A program made the position numbers and the translations under genes. Shown piece after piece: positions 26,282-33,964 of a stretch of DNA of 64,000 nucleotides (positions are counted from its first letter, which is position 1; each line of letters starts with the position of its first letter). A model generated the notes under the pieces. It saw only the letters and a list, made by a program, of their open reading frames with translations. It was not told the origin of the DNA and did no database searches. Where the stretch lies: positions 1 to 64,000 of the forward strand of contig CAKSOE010000010.1 of the NCBI GenBank assembly GCA_934476675.1, written 5' to 3'. This DNA is from an uncultured Clostridia bacterium (GTDB taxonomy: Bacteria > Bacillota > Clostridia > UBA1381).

Positions 26282-26310
26282 TTGACATTTTGCCGAAAAA
26301 ATGGTATATT
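26282..26310 (+). promoter_or_regulatory. Promoter of the ROK regulator gene
   Basis: TTGACA at 26282-26287 and TATATT at 26305-26310, 17-bp spacer, 31 bp before the ATG. Confidence 0.8.
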
Positions 26311-26341
26311 ATTCTTATGAATAAATAAAGAGGTATTCGGA

Positions 26342-27394
26342 ATGAGAGCTGTAAATCAGGCGCTTACAAAAATAAATAATAAAAATCTTATTTTAAAGCA
26401 GATAATAATGAAACCCGTTTCACGGATTGAGCTTTCGGGAATGACCGGACTGACGAAAATGACCGTTTCAAATATCGTGAATGAACTTATGGACGACGGA
26501 TATGTAACCGAAGGCAAACAGGAAATACATTCTGCTCCGGGGCGCAGACCGATAGTATTGAAGCCCGACACGGCAAAGCATCATATACTCGGAATTTACC
26601 TTTGCCGTGACAGTGTTTCGGCTTTTTCGTCAAATCTCTGCGGAGAGATAATACACATGGAATCCATACCATTTGATGATGAAACTGCGGAAAGCGTCGG
26701 CAAAAAAATCATTCGAGCTGCTGATAAAATTATAAAGCTTGAAAAAAACATTATCGGAATAGGCGTTTCTTCGATAGGCCCGGTCGGTGCAAAGGACGGT
26801 GTTCTGAGAGAGCCGCCGCATTTTTTCGGCATAGAGCGTATTGACATACGCAGTCTCCTCGAAAATGCTTTTTCGCTGCCCGTTTTTACGGATAATGATA
26901 TGAACACCTCTGCGCTTGCTGAAAAATACTGGGGCAAGGGTGCGGATTTGGATGATTTTATATATCTCGGTGCAGCAAAGGGTATAGGCGCCGGAATTAT
27001 TCTTAAAGGCAGACTGTGCGAGGGCGATTTCGGCGAAATCGGTCACGTTTCGGTTGACATAAACGGGAAGAAGTGTCCCTGCGGCAACAAGGGCTGTCTT
27101 GAAATGTATGCGTCAATCAGCAGCAATGCGAATAAAAACAACAAGCCGGACATTTGCCGCTATCTTGCTGAAGGCTGTATTACTCTTATTAATCTGTTTA
27201 ACCCCGACAAAATTTTTCTCGGACACCGAATACCATATCTTGGCAGCGATGCGGCGGATATTATCGCAAAAAACATCGGAAACAGATACATCGGCAGCAA
27301 ATACAAACACGTCGGGATTGAATTTTCCCGATTTTATGATAAAGCGCCGCTCTACGGAGCCGCCGCTATATTTATTGACAGATATAAATTTTAA
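26342..27394 (+). CDS. ROK-family transcriptional regulator (NagC/XylR type)
   Basis: N-terminal winged helix (about 1-75; SRIELSGMTGLTKMTVSNIV) followed by a ROK sugar-binding domain. The zinc motif CPCGNKGCLEMYAS and the C-terminal INLFNPDKIFLG are clear. The protein has only 350 residues: after the zinc motif just about 20 residues lead to LINLFNPD, where family members usually have 50-70. A helical segment therefore seems to be missing. It may still bind DNA. It follows the GH36-GRE operon and is a good candidate to act at the repeated operator there. Confidence 0.87.
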   Translation: MRAVNQALTKINNKNLILKQIIMKPVSRIELSGMTGLTKMTVSNIVNELMDDGYVTEGKQEIHSAPGRRPIVLKPDTAKHHILGIYLCRDSVSAFSSNLCGEIIHMESIPFDDETAESVGKKIIRAADKIIKLEKNIIGIGVSSIGPVGAKDGVLREPPHFFGIERIDIRSLLENAFSLPVFTDNDMNTSALAEKYWGKGADLDDFIYLGAAKGIGAGIILKGRLCEGDFGEIGHVSVDINGKKCPCGNKGCLEMYASISSNANKNNKPDICRYLAEGCITLINLFNPDKIFLGHRIPYLGSDAADIIAKNIGNRYIGSKYKHVGIEFSRFYDKAPLYGAAAIFIDRYKF

Positions 27395-27418
27395 AGGGAC
27401 TTAAATATAATTACGGAT

Positions 27419-27466
27419 AAGCATTTCGGTGTTACTCCGGCCTGTCTGAGAAAAGATAATGTTTAA
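27419..27466 (+). pseudogene. Remnant of an AraC-family gene (C-terminal 15 codons)
   Basis: The + strand reads KHFGVTPACLRKDNV followed by TAA. This matches the closing motif of AraC-family proteins (F-K-K-x-F-G-V-T-P-x-x-Y-R-K). It lies directly after the ROK stop codon and in the same frame, and nothing upstream of it continues the AraC fold. So it is a scar left by deletion of an AraC gene at this spot. Confidence 0.55.
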
Positions 27467-27527
27467 ATCCTGCAATGGTTAATCGGTTATGATAATATAA
27501 GATACAGAACACGGCGGAGGTGAAAAT

Positions 27528-28355
27528 ATGCGGTTTAACATTCCCGATATTACCAAAGGGATAATGGTTGAAAAGGACTGTGAACGGAGTTCGGTGGATA
27601 TGCCGGAAATGCACTCACACTCTTATCATGAGCTTTACTTTTTGCTTTCGGGCAAAAGACGTTATTTCATCGGGCACAGGATTTTTGATGTTGACGCAGG
27701 TAATCTGGTGGTAATTCCGAAAAACGAGCTGCACAAAACCACCTCGTTCGGCGGCAAGGGGTATGAGAGGTATGTTTTGTATTTTTTTGATGAGGACATT
27801 GAAGAAATATACAGATTAACAGGTCAGAAAAATACGGAGGATTTTTTAAACGCCGGCTGTCTGTCGTTTGGCAGCGAATATGCCGAAATCATAAAGAAGA
27901 ACATCATGAGGGCGGAATTTGAAAAAAATCATTCCGATTTATACACACCTCTTGCTTTGAGAAATATTTTGCATAATATAATTTTATACGCTCTGCGGTT
28001 CGGCAGAAGCACAGCTCTCGAAACAGGCGCCGGAGCGGACAAAATTCAGCAGGCGGCGAAGTACATAAGCGAAAACTACGCCGAGCAAATATCTCTCGGT
28101 GAAGTTGCCGGAATGGTTTTTATGGAGGAAACATATTTCTCGAAAAAATTCAAGGCGCTTACGGGTTTTTGCTTTAAGGAATATCTTATTCAGACGCGCA
28201 TAAAAGCCGCCGAAAAACTGCTTAACGAAACTGATTTTACAATCGGTGAAATTTCCGACGGATGCGGATTTTCAAGCAGTAATTATTTCGGCGACGCATT
28301 TAAACGCTGGAAAGGAGTTTCCCCCTCAGAATACAGAAGGCTTAGCCGAATTTAA
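27528..28355 (+). CDS. AraC-family transcriptional regulator, cupin type
   Basis: The protein has 275 residues. The N-terminal cupin-like domain shows MHSHSYHELYFLLSG and DVDAGNLVVIPKNELH, typical of sugar-sensing AraC proteins. The C-terminal double helix-turn-helix is LGEVAGMVFMEETYFSKKF and IGEISDGCGFSSSNYFGDAF, ending in GVSPSEYR. A GGAGG stands before the ATG. It converges with the SDR and dehydratase genes on the other strand. Its target may be those genes or the operon to its left. Confidence 0.9.
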   Translation: MRFNIPDITKGIMVEKDCERSSVDMPEMHSHSYHELYFLLSGKRRYFIGHRIFDVDAGNLVVIPKNELHKTTSFGGKGYERYVLYFFDEDIEEIYRLTGQKNTEDFLNAGCLSFGSEYAEIIKKNIMRAEFEKNHSDLYTPLALRNILHNIILYALRFGRSTALETGAGADKIQQAAKYISENYAEQISLGEVAGMVFMEETYFSKKFKALTGFCFKEYLIQTRIKAAEKLLNETDFTIGEISDGCGFSSSNYFGDAFKRWKGVSPSEYRRLSRI

Positions 28356-28362
28356 TAAAAGT

Positions 28363-28512
28363 TTAAGTAATATTCTGTGATTGTCCCGGCGTCTGCAAGC
28401 CGGACATTCTCTTGAATATTCCGTTTTTGTTCGCAAGCTCTTTCTTGGGACTATCCATAGCATCGGCGTCTGTTTTAATACTTCTGCCCTTCACGCCGAA
28501 AATATGGGATAA
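28363..28512 (-). pseudogene. Decayed 3' end of an unidentified gene, possibly a transporter ATPase
   Basis: The - strand has 49 open codons ending in TAA at 28363 and bounded upstream by an in-frame TAA. The peptide contains SPKKELANKNGIFKRMSGLQ and ends TPGQSQNIT. The ELxxKNGIFxRMxxLQ pattern recalls the last residues of ABC exporter ATPase subunits, stated from memory and with low confidence. No start region remains. It fills most of the 200-bp gap between the AraC gene and the SDR gene. Confidence 0.4.
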
Positions 28513-28556
28513 TTAAGTTGTAAAATCAATCATTTACACACAGAAACACAGAAAAA

Positions 28557-29327
28557 TTATTGTCTGTTTTCGGGAATGATCGGATACAGCTGAATCATAT
28601 TTCCGCCGTCGACGGTGAGTTCCGCACCGGTGGTGTTTTTTGAATTATCACTTCCGAAGTAATATACTGCATTTGCAATATCTTCAAAATCGGCAATATC
28701 GCCGAGCGGAGTAAAGTTTGACAATGCGTTTTTGCAGTCGTTGTAATTGTTTTCCCAGCGGTCGGTTTTAATCATGCCCGGAAGAACGGCATTTACTCTT
28801 ATTTTATACTTACCCAAATCAAAAGCCAATGCGCGCATCATACCAAGTGCGCCGCTCTTTGAAGCGCTGTATGCGATTCTGTCGGGGATTGCTCTGTAAG
28901 CCGTGTTTGAATTTACAAACACAATCGAACCGCCGCCAAGCTCCGTCATATGCTTTGCCGCCGCCCGCGAGAGCATGAAATTCCAGCCTATATTTGTGTT
29001 TATAACGTTCATGAAATCCTCCATGGAAACTGTCAGAAATTCCTGTCTGATTCCGAGATTTGCCGCATTTAAAACAAGCGTATTGATTAAATATCCCGTT
29101 TTCTTAATATCTTCAAATATTTCGTTTACGTTTTCTTCGTCGAAAACCCTCATACCATAGCCTTTTGCAAATACACCGTACTTTTCGGAAAGCTGCGCCG
29201 CAGTCTGTTCTGCTTTTCCGGCGTTTCTGCTGCCGAGAAATAAATTATATCCTTCTTTTGCAAATTTTTCTGCGATACCGAGTCCTGTATTTACGGTTGC
29301 TCCGGTAATAAATACTGATTTATTCAT
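28557..29327 (-). CDS. Short-chain dehydrogenase/reductase (SDR)
   Basis: NAD(P)-dependent oxidoreductase of 256 residues. The cofactor loop is TGATVNTGLG (a variant of TGxxxGxG). The structural motif is NAAN where NNAG is usual. Catalytic S140, Y153 and K157 lie in VNSNT and YSASK. The C-terminal TGAELTVDGG is standard. I chose the ATG at 29327, preceded by GAGAGGG. An upstream extension would run into the dehydratase gene out of frame. It follows that gene by 14 bp, so it probably reduces or oxidises a related sugar acid or its keto product. Confidence 0.88.
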   Translation of the reverse strand: MNKSVFITGATVNTGLGIAEKFAKEGYNLFLGSRNAGKAEQTAAQLSEKYGVFAKGYGMRVFDEENVNEIFEDIKKTGYLINTLVLNAANLGIRQEFLTVSMEDFMNVINTNIGWNFMLSRAAAKHMTELGGGSIVFVNSNTAYRAIPDRIAYSASKSGALGMMRALAFDLGKYKIRVNAVLPGMIKTDRWENNYNDCKNALSNFTPLGDIADFEDIANAVYYFGSDNSKNTTGAELTVDGGNMIQLYPIIPENRQ

Positions 29328-29341
29328 GATTGTACCCTCTC

Positions 29342-30502
29342 TTAAAAATAAAATTCCGTTTTTGCTGGTCTGATGTTGGTCAGAGCGCCGGTGTAGTGTC
29401 TTAGCGTGTGTACCTGGTACGGGTGTTTGAGACACTCATCCTCGTTTATCTCAATACCAAGTCCGGGCTTATCGGGAATGGTTATATATCCGTCCTTGTA
29501 TTCAAGCTTTTCCGTAGTGACGTCCTTGCGGTAATCAACATCGGAGTACATAATTTCAAGTATGCAGAAATTAGGGCATGATGCGGCAAGCTGTAAGGTT
29601 GCGGCATTTGCAACCGGACCCGACGGATTGTGCGGCGCAAACGGAATGTAGCGGCATTCTGCCTCAGCGGCAATCTTTTTAAGCTCCATTATACCGCCCG
29701 CATGAGAAATATCCGGCTGAATATAATCCGCCGCCATAAGCTCAAACATACGCTTGTAATCCCAGCGTGTGTACAGGCGTTCACCTGCCGAAATCGCAAC
29801 GGGCGATTTATCGCGCACTGCCTTTAAAGCATTCAAGTCATCGGGAGGCGTGGGTTCTTCAAAGAACATCGGTTTGAACTGTTCAAGCTCCTTTGCAATT
29901 TTTATTCCGGTAGGAATGTTAAAACGTCCGTGACCCTCGATAAGTAAATCCACTTCATTGCCAACTGCTTCACGTACCTGCGCAACACATTCAAGCGCAG
30001 TGTTTAAATCCTTGTTTGAAATATTCATATAGCTTTTGCCGAACGGATCCCACTTCATCGCCGTTACGCCGCGTTTAACAGCTTCTTTTGCTTTTGCACC
30101 GAATTCCTCCGGCGTTTTTGCACCGGCGAACCAACCGTTTACGTAAATTCTTACTTTATCGTTTGCACGCCCGCCCATAAGCTGATAAACAGGCACATTA
30201 AGAGACTTGCCTAAAATATCCCACAGCGCCGTTTCGACAGCTGAAAGCGCGCTCATAAGCACAGCGCCGCCTCGCCAGTATGCGTCACGGTAGATACTGT
30301 GCCAGTGCTTTTCGATGTCGAGCGGATTCTGTCCTACAAGATATTCCTTTATATGCTCAACTGCGCCGATAAGAGCCTTTTCCTTGTATTCGAGAGTGGC
30401 CTCGCCGACGCCGTCGATGCCCTCGTCCGTGTAAACCTTTACAAACACCCAGTTTGTACGAAAGCAGTCCACGGCAAATGTTTTTACGTCAGTAACCTTC
30501 AT
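29342..30502 (-). CDS. Enolase-superfamily sugar-acid dehydratase (galactonate dehydratase-like)
   Basis: A 386-residue member of the mandelate racemase/muconate lactonizing group. Metal ligands and acid/base residues are E189, H191, E215, E241 and H291. All five are offset by six from those I recall for E. coli DgoD (D183, H185, E209, E235, H285). The first ligand is glutamate here (IEGHGR) rather than aspartate. K150-x-D152 and AGERLYTRW fit the group. It probably dehydrates a C6 aldonate to a 2-keto-3-deoxy acid. An SDR follows in the operon and a divergent AraC gene lies upstream. Confidence 0.85.
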   Translation of the reverse strand: MKVTDVKTFAVDCFRTNWVFVKVYTDEGIDGVGEATLEYKEKALIGAVEHIKEYLVGQNPLDIEKHWHSIYRDAYWRGGAVLMSALSAVETALWDILGKSLNVPVYQLMGGRANDKVRIYVNGWFAGAKTPEEFGAKAKEAVKRGVTAMKWDPFGKSYMNISNKDLNTALECVAQVREAVGNEVDLLIEGHGRFNIPTGIKIAKELEQFKPMFFEEPTPPDDLNALKAVRDKSPVAISAGERLYTRWDYKRMFELMAADYIQPDISHAGGIMELKKIAAEAECRYIPFAPHNPSGPVANAATLQLAASCPNFCILEIMYSDVDYRKDVTTEKLEYKDGYITIPDKPGLGIEINEDECLKHPYQVHTLRHYTGALTNIRPAKTEFYF

Positions 30503-30639
30503 TTTTCTTTCTCCTTTTCGGGTATTTACATTTATGAAAAATTATGATAAAATATTTTTTACAGTGATATATTATCAGAGATTATGCGGTATATCTACAT
30601 AATTGTTATGATTTTTTTTAGAAATGTTAAGGTGTTGAT

Positions 30640-31443
30640 ATGAATACTGAAATAATTCTTCCAAAGCTTTTGGGAGCCGGAATATACAATGCGTCCGCAG
30701 TGTACAGAAATATTGAAATAACGCCTGCGCGGCGGACTGCGGTTTTTGAAATTGAACTGCCGACAGAGAACGGCGGAGCTTCATATATTGACGGTACGGA
30801 AAATCCGGTCAGAAATGACCATCTGATATGTGCAAAGCCCGGACAGATGCGCTGTACGCGTCCGCCGTTTGTGTGCAGATATGTGCATTTGCTTGTTTCG
30901 GACGGTGCGCTTGCCGATTCGCTGATAAATGCAGAAAGCTATATGTATATAGATGATGTGCCAAAATACGAAACGCTTTTTAAGGAGATAACGGAGGCTT
31001 TTGCAAATCCCTTTGACGGGAGTGAAATATATTTGCAGAGCAGGCTGCTTGCGCTTATTTACAGTATACGCTCGGACAGCCGCCGTGCGGCGGTAAATGC
31101 CGCGGCGGAAAGTAATTCGGTCACAAGAGCGCTTGCATATATTGACGGCAAATGCTTTGAGAATATAACTCTCGGGGAAATCGCACAGCACGTGAATTTA
31201 AGCCGTACATATTTTCACAGCCTTTTTACGCGTGCGGTCGGTATGACGCCGCAGAGGTATATTCTGCAAAAACGGCTCAGTGCGGCGAAAACACATTTGC
31301 TCATGAGCAAAAAATCCGTTTCCGATATTGCGTATGAGTCGGGTTTTTCCTCGCAGTCGTATTTTAATTACGTGTTTAAAAAGGAAACGGGAGTGACCCC
31401 GGGCAATTATAAAAAAATGATGTATAACAAATATCCGAAATGA
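30640..31443 (+). CDS. AraC-family transcriptional regulator
   Basis: The protein has 267 residues. The N-terminal sensing domain is less clearly a cupin than in the other AraC proteins here (LICAKPGQMRCTRPPFVCRY). The C-terminal DNA-binding part is clear: LGEIAQHVNLSRTYFHSLF and VSDIAYESGFSSQSYFNYVF, ending in GVTPGNYK. It is divergent from the dehydratase-SDR operon across 137 bp, which makes it the probable regulator of that operon. Confidence 0.9.
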   Translation: MNTEIILPKLLGAGIYNASAVYRNIEITPARRTAVFEIELPTENGGASYIDGTENPVRNDHLICAKPGQMRCTRPPFVCRYVHLLVSDGALADSLINAESYMYIDDVPKYETLFKEITEAFANPFDGSEIYLQSRLLALIYSIRSDSRRAAVNAAAESNSVTRALAYIDGKCFENITLGEIAQHVNLSRTYFHSLFTRAVGMTPQRYILQKRLSAAKTHLLMSKKSVSDIAYESGFSSQSYFNYVFKKETGVTPGNYKKMMYNKYPK

Positions 31444-31451
31444 ATGTGAAT

Positions 31452-31483
31452 TTATTATTTTTGCAAAATTAATAATTTTTTTG
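31452..31483 (+). terminator. AT-rich terminator after the AraC gene
   Basis: TTATTATTTT pairs with AAAATTAATAA around TGC with one bulge, followed by seven T. A/T-only stem, so weak. Confidence 0.45.
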
Positions 31484-31504
31484 TAAGAAATACAGAAAAA
31501 TTTA

Positions 31505-31533
31505 TTGAATAATTTTAAAACTTGTGTTATAAT
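31505..31533 (+). promoter_or_regulatory. Promoter of the membrane protein gene at 31688
   Basis: TTGAAT at 31505-31510 and TATAAT at 31528-31533, 17-bp spacer, with extended -10 TGTTATAAT. It gives an untranslated leader of about 150 nt. Confidence 0.7.
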
Positions 31534-31565
31534 TAAGTAATAAATACAAAAGTAGGGTAATAATC

Positions 31566-31647
31566 AAAAAGAAATGTGTATATTTCACCCCAATATGCAC
31601 ACACATATGTTTTTTTATTGAAAATGTCGATATGTGCGTTTCTTTTT
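31566..31647 (+). promoter_or_regulatory. Structured leader, possible attenuator
   Basis: Sequence 31566-31583 can pair with 31630-31647 over 18 bp (several G-U), and the right arm ends in TTTTT. Inside it, ATATG-CACACA-CATAT is followed by a run of T (near 31593-31616). Both look like terminators placed between promoter and gene, as in attenuators of surface-polysaccharide operons. No known riboswitch is recognised. Confidence 0.35.
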
Positions 31648-31687
31648 GCATGTAATTGAACCGCCGTAAGGCGTGTGGGAGATTGGT

Positions 31688-32362
31688 ATGAAAAAGTGGA
31701 AAGTGATTTTGATTTCGGTAATCGGATTTGCAGCAGTGCTGGTTGCCGGTATCGTCGCCGTGTTTCATTATTATGCGGTGCCGCGATATGTGGAGCCGCT
31801 TTTGGAAACGGTTGCGTCGGTTCTGAATGATACGGGAGTACAGAAGGAAATTTCCGAAACCGCACAGGAAATGGCGGATAACGGTATGCTTGACAGCAAG
31901 CTTGTTGAGGAATATATAAAAAGTATTCAACAGCCGGATACCGCAGAGGATGATGCAGACAGCGAAAAAACGGATACAGCCGAAAAAGAACAAACCGCCG
32001 AACCGTCGGGAGGAAGCAACAGCGTCGGCGCGAAGAATGTTCAGGTTGTGGACGGCAGCGGAAAAACGCATACATACGGGAAAAAGAAAGACAATCAAAC
32101 GTCAAAATCAGACACGTCGGATACGTCAGGGAACAGTCTGTCGGGCAGTACGCAGAGGATATATGATAATTTAAAGTCAGAGGTATCCGCAAAGGACTGG
32201 GCACGAGCATATGAGCTGGCATCGAAATTCGATATGAGCAAGGTGCGAAGTCTCATGTCCGACAGAGCGGAACTTAAAAAATATGTACAGTCGGTATTGA
32301 CGGAGGCGGAATATTCCGAATGTATGGGACTGTATCTGAAATATGCTTATCTTTTAAAATAA
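31688..32362 (+). CDS. Membrane-anchored protein of unknown function
   Basis: The protein has 224 residues: one N-terminal membrane helix (about 5-27), a helical segment, a low-complexity acidic and Ser/Thr-rich linker (about 85-150), and a helical C-terminal domain of about 70 residues. I do not recognise the family. I chose ATG 31688 with GGGAG upstream, rather than a GTG at 31673. The product is probably extracellular with a membrane anchor. The next reading frame is a broken polysaccharide-biosynthesis gene, so this may be the surviving part of a surface-polysaccharide operon. Confidence 0.7.
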   Translation: MKKWKVILISVIGFAAVLVAGIVAVFHYYAVPRYVEPLLETVASVLNDTGVQKEISETAQEMADNGMLDSKLVEEYIKSIQQPDTAEDDADSEKTDTAEKEQTAEPSGGSNSVGAKNVQVVDGSGKTHTYGKKKDNQTSKSDTSDTSGNSLSGSTQRIYDNLKSEVSAKDWARAYELASKFDMSKVRSLMSDRAELKKYVQSVLTEAEYSECMGLYLKYAYLLK

Positions 32363-32381
32363 CGGTTGAGGTGACGTGTTC

Positions 32382-33277
32382 TTGAAAAGTTTTAACTTGC
32401 GCAGAGTGTGCCTGGTACTGGCGGATATGTCGGTTCGACGTTGGGCGTTTTGTGTACAATAGGCGTTTTGGCGCTGTATAAAAGCTATCGCACGCTGTCG
32501 TATTCGAGAAGCTTTCTGATTATTGCATTTTTCATATCTACTTTTGGAATAATTGTTTTAAGAACACTTTACAGCAGCTTTTTCAGCTTTTATATAAGAC
32601 AGCTCAAAAGCGCACAGAGCAGACGCAGAACTCTTATCGCCGGCGCGGGAAGCGCAGCACAGCAGATAATAGGCGAAATACTTGATTCGGACTGCGAATA
32701 TGACCCGATAGGAATTGTTGATGACGATTCATCGAAAAGCAGGGGATATATAAGAGATATAAAAATAATGGGTACGACGGAGGATATTCCGCGTCTTTGC
32801 AAAAAGTATGAAAGTTGAGATTGCGTCCGTACGTAATTACCAGAAAATGGATTTAATTTTCAGCACATACCGATTATGAAAACAAACCCCGAAGAAGCGG
32901 TTAAGAACAATATTGTCGGTACATATAATACGGCAACGCTTGCGGATTTGTATAAGGTCAAGAAATTTGTTCTTATATCAACCGATAAGGCGGTGAACCC
33001 GACAAACGTTATGAGTGCAACAAAACGCAGCTGTGAGATGATAGTTCAGAACATGGCGCAAAATTCAAAGCTTACACAGTTTGTTACGGTACGCTTCGGA
33101 AATGTTTTGGGTTCAAACGGCTCTGTAATTCCGCTGTTTGAAAGACAAATTAAGGAGCGCGTGATAGAGCTGTTGCAGCAGATTGCGCCGACCTTTAAGC
33201 ATAAGACGGCAAATAGTGAGGTTGATAAGAATGACAAAAAAGGAAAGAGCAGCGCTTCTCCGACAGCTGTTGGATAA
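32382..33277 (+). pseudogene. Broken CapD/EpsC-like nucleotide-sugar dehydratase gene
   Basis: Pieces in different frames match one polysaccharide-biosynthesis (UDP-sugar 4,6-dehydratase) protein in order: a TTG-started N-terminus KSFNLRRVCLVLADM after GAGGTGA; a late membrane helix and RRRTLIAGAGSAAQQI; PIGIVDDD and LGTTEDI-like text; then VEIASVRNYQKMDLIFSTYR; then HIPIMKTNPEEAVKNNIVGT, VLISTDKAVNPTNVM and VRFGNVLGSNGS; then IAPTFKHK. Missing parts include most membrane helices, the second nucleotide-binding GGxGxIG loop and the C-terminal third. It overlaps the start of nth. Confidence 0.85.
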
Positions 33278-33863
33278 AGCATATCCCGACGCAAAATGTT
33301 CACTCGACTATTCAACACCTGTGGAAATGCTTATAGCGACACAGCTGAGTGCACAGTGTACAGACGCACGTGTAAATATTGTCACGAAAGAGCTTTTTAA
33401 GCGTTATAAATCCGCACAGGATTTTGCGGAGGCAAATCCGGAGGAATTGCAGGAATATATAAAGTCTGCAGGTTTTTATAAAACCAAATCGCAGAATATA
33501 ATAAAATGCTGTAAGCGTCTGGTGGAGGCGTATGACGGTAAGGTTCCCGATAATATGGAGGATTTGCTTACTCTTGCCGGAACAGGACGGAAAACAGCCA
33601 ATCTGGTGCTAGGCGATATTTACGGAAAGCCCGCCGTTGTGGTTGATACGCATTGTATGCGTTTGACACGGAGGATAGGGCTTACAAAGGAAGAAGACCC
33701 GGCAAAAATCGAAATGGATTTGAAGAAAATCGTGCCGGAGGATTATCAGCTCAGACTTTGTCACCAGCTGGTGTATCACGGCAGGGCGGTATGTACCGCG
33801 CGTAATCCGAAATGCGATATATGCCCGATAAAACAGGCTTGTAAAAGAGTCGGTGTAAAATAA
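33231..33863 (+). CDS. nth: Endonuclease III
   Basis: DNA glycosylase/AP lyase for oxidised pyrimidines. In the 210 residues the helix-hairpin-helix contains the catalytic K121 (GTGRKTANLVLG), D139 lies in VVDTHCMR, and the iron-sulfur cluster ligands are C188, C195, C198 and C204 (C-x6-C-x2-C-x5-C). I chose ATG 33231, with GAGGTTGAT upstream. A longer frame to 33183 runs through the neighbouring pseudogene. It probably survived by having its own translation signals within the decayed region. Confidence 0.95.
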   Translation: MTKKERAALLRQLLDKAYPDAKCSLDYSTPVEMLIATQLSAQCTDARVNIVTKELFKRYKSAQDFAEANPEELQEYIKSAGFYKTKSQNIIKCCKRLVEAYDGKVPDNMEDLLTLAGTGRKTANLVLGDIYGKPAVVVDTHCMRLTRRIGLTKEEDPAKIEMDLKKIVPEDYQLRLCHQLVYHGRAVCTARNPKCDICPIKQACKRVGVK

Positions 33864-33894
33864 CTTTGGCAGAATTAAATTTATTTTTCATGAC

Positions 33895-33945
33895 AAAACA
33901 CACATGGCAGAGTTTATAAAAAAACTGCCATGTGTGTTTTTTTGT
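33895..33945. terminator. Bidirectional terminator between nth and yhcC-like gene
   Basis: AAAACACACATGGCAG pairs with CTGCCATGTGTGTTTT, with A-rich left flank and T-rich right flank, so it can serve both converging genes. Confidence 0.9.
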
Positions 33946-33964
33946 GTGCATAATATTTTTACCG

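Noticed and set aside
31533..32222. Long open frame on the - strand opposite the membrane protein gene
   Set aside because: No ribosome site, odd composition, and it crosses the promoter and leader of the + strand gene.
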